NCBI RefSeq assembly: GCF_030272615.1
Contig: NC_081414.1
Coordinates: 235,949,733-236,013,732, forward strand
From: Cryptomeria japonica
Taxonomy: Eukaryota > Streptophyta > Pinopsida > Cupressales > Cupressaceae
Direction of reading: 5' to 3'
DNA length: 64,000 nt
Notes under the pieces: generated by a model
The model's input: the letters and a program-made list of their open reading frames with translations, nothing else
Databases searched by the model: none
What the model was told of the DNA's origin: nothing
Translations under genes and position numbers: made by a program
Shown here: positions 33,387 through 43,511 of the stretch, piece by piece
Layout of the letters: every line of letters begins with the position of its first letter
Numbering within the stretch: the stretch's first letter is position 1

Positions 33387-34185
33387 TTATCCCTTCCAGT
33401 AACTCAGTTGAATTCTCCAACTTTTTTGCCACTTCTCTTTTTTTCCTTGATTCATATTTGCACACTGTCTCTTATTACTACTCTCTTTCTTCAACAAATC
33501 TGATTTAGTTCTTCTACCAGAATTCATCTTGTCTGCCACCATCACTCTAATCTTGCTGTCATCCAGTACCACCTTGCTATCAGGCCTATCCACAAGGTCT
33601 TTCTTCAAATCCAAGCCATCCTCTGCATCCTTCTTCTTAGCTCAACAACTCTTCACCAGACTCAAGTTTTTCACTTCCTTCTCCTTCTCCTTGAAAGAAA
33701 CCAAAGTGAACTTATGTCCATCAGTCTTAATAGTGATCATGTTTTTTCTACAATCATAGATAGTTCCTCTGACATACTGGTAAGGTTTACCCAGTAAAAC
33801 ATGACAAGCACTCATAGAGAAAACATCACACAAGAATTCATCTTTGTAATGTTCAATATTAAAATTCACCAAGCATTGCTCTCTCACCTCTACCACGTGA
33901 TCATCTTGCAACCAACTCACCTTGTGAGGCCATGGGTTGTCAAGCCTCTTCAAACCAAGCTTCTCTACCCTCTCCTTTGATACCAAATTATTAGTACTTC
34001 CACTATCCACGATAACCTTACAACACTCACGTCCTGATTTGCAAACAGTCTGGAAAAGATTCTTCCTTTGTGTAGGTCCAATTTCTTCTTTGCTTTGTTC
34101 CATTAAGACTCTTCTAAACATAAGGGATTCTCCCTACTCTGATGCTATCATGTTCTCATCTGCAACTCTAGCATTCGGTTTTTGA
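33387..34185 (-). pseudogene. gypsy-type aspartic protease and C-terminal pol remnant
   Basis: The 159-residue frame 34121-33642 has the retropepsin site IVDSGSTNNLVSKERVEKL, followed by NPWPHKVSWLQDDHVVEV and a second hydrophobic beta region with LLGKPYQYVRGTIYD, which is typical of Ty3-type proteases in plants. One TGA (about 33640) separates this from a Lys-rich extension in the same frame to 33387 (KKKDAEDGLDLKKDLVDRP). There the coding ends without RT. A cleaving enzyme for gag, apparently intact apart from context. Confidence 0.8.
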
Positions 34186-34191
34186 TGTGCA

Positions 34192-34487
34192 CGGGGGCTT
34201 CATTGGCTAGGCAATATTATATCACATGCATTCATATTGGGGGATTTAATATTTTAAAAACGAGGGTACTATATATTGCTTATTCGTGAAAATAGAGGGG
34301 TTTTTAATTTGGACTATGAAAATATGCAATATTTGGCGAAAATTGGGGGGGTCTTTTAATTCAACGTGTGTATTGGGAGGGGGTGACAAAAGGAGGAGTT
34401 TAGTGTAATATTTTTTGAAAATAAGGGGATTCTTTAGTATGCCATGAATGGACATGCTATAACCCAGGTTCACTATGTGAAGCTCCC
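34192..34487. mobile_element. 300-bp TIR-like element, copy 1
   Basis: Starts ggggcttcattggctagg and ends gtgaagctccc, so the first nine bases are roughly inverted at the end (ggggcttca / tgaag.tccc). It shares its whole length with 39459-39752. It interrupts the gag-protease reading region of the gypsy derivative, and 'acg' flanks it on both sides, a possible 3-bp target duplication. No protein coded. Probably a small non-autonomous DNA transposon. Confidence 0.6.
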
Positions 34488-34499
34488 ACGTTCATGTGC

Positions 34500-35331
34500 C
34501 ATGAAATTCCTTGGGGTTCCTTTGCTACCAGTTCCCTAAGAACACTCATAATATCTATGTCCGGTTTGTCCACACTTGAAACATTTGCCCAAGAACTCCC
34601 TGCTACTACTGCTTTCTTTGAATCTTCTGCTCTGGTTCTTTACTCCATTTAGATTTTGGTTCTTCAGCAGTTTGCTTCTCCATATTGCCACTCATTTGCC
34701 CTCTATCCACTGCATGTCTCTCTATTCCCTTAGGGTTATTCTGTTGTTGTCTCTTCACTTTATCTTCAGCCTTCAAAGCATATTGGTAAGCCTCCTCAAC
34801 TGTAGAAATTCTTAGCATACTCATCTCATCTTGAATTTAAATTTGGAGTCCATTTATGTATCTAGTCACCTTCTCCCTATCCATCTCTCGATGTTCAAAT
34901 CTGATCATCACCTTGTAGAATTCTTCTCACACTCATGTCCTTTTGCTTCAAGTTTTGCAACTTTTTGAACAACTCCAACTCATTGTCTCCCAAAATGAAT
35001 TTAGCCTTCAATCTCGTAACCATTTGCCTCCACCAGGTGATTTTCATCTCACCATCCTCCACTCTATCTCTCTGCAATTCTTTCCACCATAAAGCAATGT
35101 GCCCTTTGAACTTAGTTTGTGCTAACCAGTCTCTCTTCGATCCAATCTATCGAGTCTTACAGATTCAATGCCTGAAAAGTTAGAAACTTCAACTTTATGA
35201 ATTTTACTTACTTGTGCCACTGATCTGAGAAATCTTTCTTCTCCCTCATCTACCGGTCCTTCAACCTCTTCGGCCTGTAGATCTTCCCATACCTCTTCAT
35301 ACTCATCCTTTGATCCTGGATTCCTCCACAA
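34500..35331 (-). pseudogene. gypsy-type gag with zinc knuckle
   Basis: From the start side: an acidic N-terminal (EEVWEDLQAEEVEGPVDEGE), KVEVSNFSGIES, then in broken frames the retrotransposon gag core (WWRQMVTRLKAKFILGDNEL, EFYKVMIRFEHREM-like), ISTVEEAYQYALKAEDKVKR, and a CCHC knuckle CFKCGQTGHRYYEC at about 34585-34544. Stops and frameshifts occur near 35121, 35078, 34894, and a stop right after the knuckle. It would form the capsid and bind RNA. Confidence 0.75.
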
Positions 35332-35579
35332 ACCAACCAGTGCGTTTCAGATCTGATTCCTCATCTCATTCTTGAAATCCTACATCATTTGCTCTACCCT
35401 TCTAGGGTTCATCCTTCTCAGTGACATTTCCTCCTTGACCCTGTGCAACTACCTCAACTTGGCGATCTGACTACAAGGTTCCAATTGCTTCTCCGTCGAC
35501 AATCTATTGAACACACTTGTAGCCTGCCTCAAATCGACGATCTGTTCACCCAAAGGAATACTTCAAGGTTTGCAACCAA

Positions 35580-35590
35580 CTTTGATACCA
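35580..35590 (-). promoter_or_regulatory. Primer-binding site of the gypsy derivative
   Basis: On the minus strand tggtatcaaag begins two bases after the LTR end (…ctacgtca). It resembles the initiator Met tRNA site. Confidence 0.65.
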
Positions 35591-35592
35591 TC

Positions 35593-36373
35593 TGACGTAG
35601 CCATTATCCAGAGGGCCCTCAAAGAGAACAATCCAGATCGTGCAACAAGAGTAACACAATTGGAGCAACAACATATAGTAGAAAATGCAAGATTAGGCAT
35701 CTGCAACATCATAGATTCATGATAAACTAGCTAACAACATCCGATATACATACAAGCTTACAGGTCTAAAGCAACATACATTCCGGAAAACAATCCATCT
35801 GGACCTCCAGAGGAGTTTAAATTACAAAATATGAATCGAAATTATCATCTATCTTTGCTTCTCTACCAAAGAATCAAATGTAACAACATATATAGCATCC
35901 AGAACACATCCGTGTCGACCACAATAGATTACATTCTCCAAGACAAGAAAATAAAACATGTAAAATAAGTCGGACCCAAAACGTGAAGATCTCCACCAAG
36001 AATGCAAATGAAGTGCAAAACACCAAGGAAGGTCGGCCAAGGGCTCAGGAACATCGAATGAAGTGCCAATTAGATCCTTAAGCCAAGAAATCTCCAACTA
36101 GCAGTTAAGCTCAAAATTGCTCTGAGAACCAAGAAACAACCAATCCAGAAGCGCTAACTTGTCGGAAAAGAGTCCAAATGAACTGGAAATTCTGGAATAA
36201 GGAATAAGAACACGTCTGGAAGCCAAGAATATGATCCACGACAAAAAATAAACAGCTACCAGAGAATGCCAGAAGAAGCACAGAAGATGCAACACAAAAC
36301 TTAACAAAAAGAAAACTAAAACAAAAGATTTTGGTTGATGCAAGATTGCTCATCGACCGGGGATTCTCCTGCA
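35593..36373 (-). repeat. 5' LTR of the gypsy derivative
   Basis: Minus-strand start tgcaggagaatcc at 36373 and end ctacgtca at 35593, next to the PBS. Matches the left LTR for about 665 bp. Confidence 0.85.
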
Positions 36374-36375
36374 TC

Positions 36376-36822
36376 ACCTTAGGAATTACATAGTCGCAGA
36401 ATAAGTAGTTCAGAATAAATTTAGAAATTTGTTTGCCAGTGGTAAAGGTGAGTGGTATGGCTTTCACCCAGTTGGTGAAGAGCTCTGTAGCGATGATTAT
36501 GAATTTGTGGCCATTGGATGAGGTGGGATGGATTTTACCTATGAGATCAAGCTGCCACTGAGAGAAGGTTCAAAGTGTTATGAATGGCTGCAGATCATGA
36601 GAGGGTGCATGAATGTTGTACCATGCTTTTGACAAGGAATACATTTCTTCACATAGTGCTAGGCATCTTGTTCCATTGTGGGCAAGTAGTATCTAGTACA
36701 CAACAACTTGTTAGCCAAAGTGAGGCTGCTTGAGTGTACCCCACATATACCTTTGTGTACCTCATGTAATGCTTGTTCAACCTCCTTTTTGTCTAAACAC
36801 CTTAGGAGGGTTCCACTGAGCG
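36376..36822 (-). pseudogene. gypsy integrase fragment
   Basis: Minus strand: LLRCLDKKEVEQALHEVHKG, ICGVHSSSLTLANKLLCTRY, CIPCQKHG (zinc HHCC), WQLDLIGKIHPTSSNGHKF, and KAIPLTFTTGKQISKFILNY. It resembles the integrase at 1980-3335 and lies directly against the LTR at 36373. Both ends are cut; upstream coding stops at 36822. Confidence 0.8.
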
Positions 36823-38090
36823 TGGCAAAATGAAGAGAGGAAAATCTAAGCTAATTATCAAATGCATAAATCAAATGAAGCACAATAAAAGTATTCACAC
36901 AAGGCAAATAACAATTATACCTTAGCTTTCTCTTCTTCCTCCGATTGAGCTAGAAATGGATGTGCGCCCTATGCTCCACTTGATTTGCCCTTTTGGTGAA
37001 AGATATATGAATTGCTCTCCACTACACAACAAGATTGGATTGATTTAAATGGTAAGTGTGGATGAGATGGATTATATGAGGCAACAATTTGGCATTATGA
37101 GGCTATGAAAATGGATTTTGAAGCTCAAATGGACAACATAAGATTGCATGAAAGATGGATATCAAACTAACAATATAAGCTTACTAATGAAGTGGATGAT
37201 TTGTGAGGAGTGGAGACTCCAATATATAGATTGAAGGGACCCAAAATGGAAGTTCAAGATTGAATGGGAATGAAGGGCTAGGATTGAAAGAAAGTGGAGG
37301 AGGATTGAGAGGACAAAGTGGAAGGTCCAAGAGATTTGGTATAAAGACATTAATTGTATCCACACTTCTCAAGTACATGGGGAAGAGTTCCCCAAGTACA
37401 TTGGGAAGAAAAAAAGAATATAAAATTCTTCTTGGAGGACAAACGAATTAAAAATTCCAAAATAGAAGATTGTGTGGGGAGAGTAAATGGAGAAAGAAAT
37501 TAAAAATTCCATAAGAGGAGGTATGGGGATGTGCAATGATTTGACATTCCTTGGAAGAGGCAAAGTTGATGCATTTAAGGTTTGGAATGTGAGATGAGAA
37601 AGCCATTTATGGAAAATAGTTGACTCATCCCTAATTAAGGTGATTAAGCATGTGCAAGTGATTAGGAGGACAAATGAAGTGGCTTAATGAGAGATTAGAA
37701 TGCAAGTCGGAAAGTTAGGAGGATGTGACATGAGGAGAGAGATTGAGTGGAGGAATATAAAATTGGGGGAAATGATATAAGATTAATTAGGCTAGATGAC
37801 AAGATTAAGAAGGGTGATTTGTAGGAATCACATGATTAGTTTAGTTAATTGGAATCAATTAACTAATCGAGGTTTAGAGGAAATGATAAAGGTTGAAATG
37901 ATTTTAGAAGAATGAGGAATAATTAATTTTTTAATAAATTACTTATAAGGCTATAGTGATAAAATTAATTAAATTAGATTTAATTAATTTTGAAAAGAGG
38001 ACTAAATTAAATTAATTAATTATGTGGAAAGACTTAAATTAATTAAATAATAATTTAATTAATTTTAGACATCTACAAGTGTTATATTTT
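36823..38090. other. LTR-like, purine-rich then AT-rich DNA; no gene
   Basis: From about 37030 to 37950 the plus strand is strongly purine-biased (GGA/GAA-rich), then becomes 'aattaattaaat'-rich and ends 'aattttagacatctaca'. The same order occurs at 12230-12622. I read it as an LTR or its 3' part, but no partner copy is close enough to fix borders. Confidence 0.4.
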
Positions 38091-39458
38091 AATAATTTAT
38101 TATTGTTATAGCAATGTACTATAATGACTTTTAAAATTTTTAATATATGGAAAACTTTACATTTCATTTTACATCCTTAAGAACTTAATTTTATTATGGG
38201 TAATCGATACTAGTGGATTGATGTAAAAAAACAATTCAATGTCTCTGTTAAATCTTGTTAAAACTCTAAATTTGTTTGTTATCTTATTTGTGAATTTGAT
38301 ATGTGATATTAATGTTATTAGGAAAATGTGGATATAATTTGTAGGTTTGAGCTAAACTTAGGTAAATAATATAAATAATAAATTCTATAAAAGTTAAATG
38401 AGAAAAGTGATAAAAACTTAGGCTTTAGAAGTTTTGGCCAAGAATATTAAATCTATTAAATATTCCTTAAAATATTTAGTTGGGATATCATAGTGGTATT
38501 GGAGCATATCGATTAAAATATATACTTGTAGAGGACTTAAAGAGTACTACCATTAATATTTGCTAGGGACACACTACACTACCCTTGTTTGACCTGCTTA
38601 ATATCCACCATTTACAAAAATGTGGTAGCTTATAAATTAGATTTTCAGCACTAGTAATCTTGTTCGTATTCCATCTTGAAATTTTGAGCATGAGTATATT
38701 TCTTTACTTTATTTGAGATCAAGTTTTAGTGATTTCAAGATTAAAATGACCACTTTTGACCCCTTGCTGACTCTCCATTTTTACACACATGTTGAATTAT
38801 TACACTCTCCATTTTCACACACATATGTTGAATTATTGCATTGTTTCTTTGTGTTTAGTTGTTGAATCATTTGAAAACTACTCATTTCTCTTAATAGTCT
38901 AGAACTTAATCCAACTTTGATCACAATAATAGTATGTATTAAAGATTAATGTTATAACAAATATACAAATGAAGGGAAAGGCCAATGAATCTATTTAACA
39001 TATTATTTGTTGATAAGCTCTCAAAGCCTAACCTTATGCATAGGGTCATTATGGTTCTTTCTCTTTGAATTCACAAATGATAACTTTAGGGACAATGTTG
39101 TTTTTGTCCCCATGATGACAATCTACACAATACACAAATTCATTTGTAATGACCTCCAACATTACATTTTTAAATATTTAGGAATTGGCATTTTTCTCCT
39201 TCAGTTGAGATTTGTTTTATCATTTGCTATGTTTGTGGTTAAGGAGTTGAGAAGATATGATTTGTTCACTACATGACGAGTAATTGGTTGGCATCAAGAT
39301 AAACCTGTAATGGTGAAAATTAGGGTGTCACCATAAAATTTAATAAAACTACCAATTTTGCTTAATTTACCATTACATTAGGGGAGAATGGAATTTGATA
39401 GATCTAAGCCTAATAGACCAAGATTTTGAGCAAATTCCAGGCCTCCTAAATGGGTTTT
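38091..39458. other. No gene seen
   Basis: AT-rich, without domain. A 34-36-bp tandem duplication (actctccatttt.acacaca..gttgaattatt) lies at 38770-38839. A short plus frame at 39007-39276 is hydrophobic and unrecognised. Confidence 0.6.
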
Positions 39459-39752
39459 ATGGGGTTGTCACTAGCTAGGCAATATCATATTGCATGCATT
39501 CATATTGGGGGGTTTAATATCCCAAAAATGAGGGTACAATATATTGCCTATTGGTGAAAATAGGGGGGTTTTAAATTCAGGCTATGAAAAAATTCAATAC
39601 TTGGTGAATATGGGGGCTTTTAATTTAGGTTGTGCATTGGGAGGGGATGGAAAACAAGGATTCTAGGACAATATTTTTTTTAAATAAGGGGATTATTTAG
39701 TATGCCATGAATGCATGTGATATAACCCAGGTTCGCTAAGTGAAGCCCCAAT
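39459..39752. mobile_element. 300-bp TIR-like element, copy 2
   Basis: Same orientation and sequence family as 34192-34487: 'ctaggcaatat.atat.gcatgcattcatattgggg', 'ttagtatgccatgaatg', 'ataacccaggttc.ct'. Its right end gtgaagcccc inverts the ggggcttca start of copy 1. The left end is a little diverged. Confidence 0.6.
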
Positions 39753-39769
39753 CATGGGCTCTTCGTTCC

Positions 39770-40566
39770 GTAAGATTCAATTGAATTTGAATTATTTAAT
39801 GATTAGGGTAAAATAATGATTATTGAAGCAATTTGATAGAAATAGTAAGCTACGGTCGTCCTACGGAGCCACCAACCAGGATTTGAGCAAAAGATGATGG
39901 TTCGGATCTATTCTTAGAAATTAAGCTTGATTTGTCGGGACCGTAGTGGTGGCCGCCTTGGTCCTCCGAATATTCAACTATCAAAAGGTGAACCTGTTTG
40001 TCTTTGCAAATCCTATCGATTCTTCCAAAATGCAGCTCTATACCCATTCCTTAAATGAAGTTTTGTTTGTCCTCACAAGGAATTAGGGTTTCATGTGGAT
40101 AGTCTTCATAAAACATAGAACATGAATGCCATGTCCAATGCTTGAATCCTGACTTCACTTCTGCTCCAATGCTTGATATAAGATTGATTGCTTGCTCACT
40201 GTAATGCAGGATCTCAATTTTTCTCCCTTGAGTTGATGAATTCGAATTATGAGTGTTCTATATCAAAATGAGAGGGGTAGACCTCGTTTTATACTTGCTG
40301 GTCAAAAAACAGGTTGAATTTCTGACATAGGCTGCCATGGGATCTGTCCGTGCTCAAATTAGGTGACTATTTGAGGCCCCAAGATGGCCCCTTTTTGCCT
40401 CAAAATCAGGGATCTAGTATCAAGGGGAGTCAGAAAAGATAGTGAACAATTGTGTTTGATACTGGTGTGAGTATAATCAATTCTTTAATCAGGCCTTAGA
40501 GGACGAACACCAAAGTGAGGCCTAACTGAGGACAAAATTGTAGTTAGTACAATTTAGGACGCTACA
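39770..40566 (-). repeat. 3' LTR of a minus-strand LTR element
   Basis: Minus-strand LTR begins tgtagcgtcc at 40566, just after a purine tract (40590-40567) almost identical to the PPT at 21313-21333. A TATA-like box (tataaaacg) lies near 40290. The far end at about 39770 is uncertain. Confidence 0.5.
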
Positions 40567-41740
40567 TTTAGCCCCCATTTTAGTAGGAGTATGAGACTAA
40601 GCATACTCATGGTAAAGTACAAAGGTTTGCATTGAAAACTTTCATCAAGACATCAAAGAGACAAGATACACCAAGCCCCCAAGGGACTTTAGGATCTTAC
40701 TACTTCACTATCAAGATAAAAGGGACATCATAAGAAAGGGGAAAGAGAGAGAGAATCATGAGTACTATCCCAGTAAGGTTCGCTTACTATGAGTCATGAA
40801 AAAGAAAAATACCAAATTACAAAAGGTTTAGTTTGCAAAATAACTTGAGTATCAAAACACGTTATGGTGTGTGCATAAATTGAAACATTGAGCAGAGTGT
40901 ATGCCCCAAGTTAAAGCAATTGCATAAGACTTATTGGTAGAAATTGCTTTAAGGTAGCATGCATCCAAAAGAGAAGCACATTACCACAATGAGATGCTCC
41001 GAAGAAAGGACAAATCAAAGAAAACGCATAAGGGATCCACTAACTCTGAGGTCAGTATGCTCTTACGATAAGCAATGCATATCATGAATATTTGCGTTGA
41101 ATTGACCTCGTCCCCCAAAGGTAGGGGAACCACAAGCACAATGGAAGAAGGGAGCATGTGTCTTTTGAGTCAACATGGAATAGACCAAAAGAGATCTCAA
41201 TATTTTGCAGCGTCCCAAAGTAGACAACGTGAGGAGCAACAAAGAGAAGTGAGATACAAATAGAAGAATGTCACAATAGATTCGGTCCTCTATTACCTTG
41301 CATCAACAGAGTGACAAGCGTGACGTAACTAGGAACACTACCTCATATGGATGGCGAAAAGCCACATGAGGCCAAGTGGGCTGGTATATCCACTTTTGGG
41401 CCTAGGGTTGAGGGTCATTTCAGACACCCTATCATGCCTCCTTATCCTAACTCCTCTATGATTGATTTCCATTGATGAATTAGATATATCATATGATGAA
41501 GTTAATGTTCCTAACCCTAGTAGGAAAGATCTATGCCTTTGATTAAGATAATGTTTCTAGTAGGAAAGATCTATTTTATGGATTATGCTTCAATGATTAC
41601 CTTAACATGGTTGCAAGGACTCAACTAGGATCTATCTTGTTCCACAATTTAAGTTGGTAAAGGATATCGTTAACTCCATTCCATTTCTCGTGTTACTTGG
41701 AATTGTGATTTTTAGGGCAAAAGCTAGGGCACTTACAGTA
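40567..41740. other. 3' untranslated part of the minus-strand LTR element, no gene
   Basis: The PPT is at the low end. The rest has no recognised coding. It is likely a relative of the 18881-21312 region by its PPT, but similarity is otherwise too weak to see. Confidence 0.4.
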
Positions 41741-41859
41741 TCATCGAGGAAGGTTATGGCAAATTACAGCTGAAGTGAAGTAAAGGGAAATAACATAATT
41801 CCCACAAGGCATCAGTAAGCATTGGAAATTGTTTTCCAATAAAGAAATGGCAGAGTCCC
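41741..41859 (-). repeat. Repeat shared with the MED15 locus flank
   Basis: In reverse complement this matches 60842-60958 at roughly 88% (landmarks: ccatttctttattggaaaac, gttatttccctttacttcac, agctgtaatttgcc). Outward on the left, the match continues with 'gatcagttatg' as at 60624, after a gap of about 200 bp in the plus-strand copy. Confidence 0.75.
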
Positions 41860-42539
41860 ATAACTGATCTTTTTTTGTCCAAATTGGGTATTAACGGTTA
41901 GCAATGATATGGACTAATTCTTCTATCGCCTTCACTATTTAGTCTTTTATACATATGTTTTCTACCTTGGGATGAAATACTTGTTTTACATCAGCCAGTA
42001 TAATCACTACTCCATATATGTAAACTGAAAATGCTAAACATCATTCAAAAACTCCCTTTAGTTCGCTTGAGAGCCCTTGATCGGTTAGTGGCCAACATAG
42101 TAGTCAATTGGTTCATTTTGGCTGATGAAAGTCTATTTACAGCTTATGGTCTCATTCAAAGTACCCAAAATTGTTGTCAGCAATAACTTTGGAGAGAGAA
42201 AGAAAGAGTGAGATAGGGAGATAGCTAAGAAATCAATACAAGGACATGCACCTAGAATGCTCGTTTCAAGATTGGTAAAGCTTTTGTTGCAAGTAAATGT
42301 AATGTCCCCTTCCTAAGCACTTCAACATGGTGGACCATTAGCTTATTCAATGGGTTCTCATAGGCTAATTAGTTAGGTCTAGAGGACTCAATATGATAGT
42401 TTGATCCGACTTTTGGCAATGACAGGTGTTTCATTGAGCTTTGGCGGCTTAGATTGATATAACACCCTTATTGGAATGGTTTTGGACAATTTTCCTATAT
42501 TATTTTTTGTAAGTCAGCCCGGTCACTGACTAAGTCAGT
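41860..42539. other. No gene seen
   Basis: Mixed composition without domain or obvious repeat. Confidence 0.55.
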
Positions 42540-43511
42540 CGTTAGTATTACTATTTTAAATTTTTTTAATCTCAAAATATAAATAATAATTTTTTTTTTA
42601 ATCTCAAAATATAGATAATAAAACCAATTATAGGAATTTGATTTAGTTTAAATTAAGTTAGATGAAAAATTAAATACAAGTATTTCTACTTAGAAAAAAA
42701 ACTTAATTATTATATGTATTATTTATAATTGTATTTTAATATCTTTTTGAAATCATTCTATTTTGAAAATCATAATTTGTTTAATCATTTTAATATATAC
42801 AATTTTTTTTAATAACTTTTAATCATAAATTTAAATATTTTTCATTCAGTTATTCAAAAAATATCGATTTTCACTTTGATAATTATTAATAGTTATTTAT
42901 TTAAGGTCAATTATAATTAATATTACATAAATATAAAAAATAATATAATATTACACTACAAATTAATAATTAAATTTGAAATTAATTTTATTATTTTAAT
43001 TATAATCATATAAATTTTTTAAATTAAATTAGGATTATGCTTTTAAGAAAAATATATATTTTCACTATAAAATTTGTATTATATTATAATTATTTAATTA
43101 AAATAAGAGTTATAGTTAATGTTACATAAATATATTTATACTAATATAATTTAAAAATAACAATGGTTCAAAACTATAATAATTAAAAAATTACAACACA
43201 TTTTTATTACAATTCAAAATTATAATAATAAAAACTTAAAACAAATATTTTTATTATATGCAATACTATTGCATTCACTTAAGCCTAATTAATCAATTTT
43301 TTGCACGAACGAAATTTGATTATTATTTTTGTTTTCAAAATAAAATTGATTTTTATAAAATTGAGATTTATATTTTTGAACTAGAAATTATTTATTTACA
43401 ATATGATTGGATGAATAAATGTGGTGTTCGAGGAGCAAATTTATAGGAATGATAGGTTTTATAGGCTTTTTAAAGATTTTTTTATATTTAAAAAATAAAT
43501 ATCTATTTTAA
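42540..43511. repeat. AT-rich dispersed repeat, copy 1
   Basis: Shares order of blocks with 56740-57600 and, in part, 46020-46480: 'aaatcatt', 'tttaatcattttaatatata', 'taatattacataaatata', 'aaattaaattaggattatg', 'aaaatatatattttcact'. No coding. The copy is interrupted at its right end by the LINE at 43512. Confidence 0.7.

Larger units (their letters stand above)
32578..36373 (-). mobile_element. gag-protease-only gypsy-type element, 3'-truncated
   Basis: Two LTR copies in minus orientation (35593-36373 upstream, 32578-33257 downstream) flank a 2.3-kb interior with gag (35331 to about 34500) and protease (about 34185-33387) and no RT, RNase H or integrase. The downstream LTR lacks about 115 bp of its outer end. 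Left flank is copia pol and right flank is gypsy integrase, so the ends do not share a target; a rearrangement is likely. A non-autonomous, Ty3-like deletion derivative is the best reading. Confidence 0.75.

Noticed and set aside
37162-37563. Pro/Leu/Ser-rich minus frames
   Set aside because: They are translations of the complement of a purine-rich tract; no domain.
41740-41860. Second MED15 fragment
   Set aside because: Only the non-coding 115-bp block is shared; no MED15 exon follows on the minus strand.
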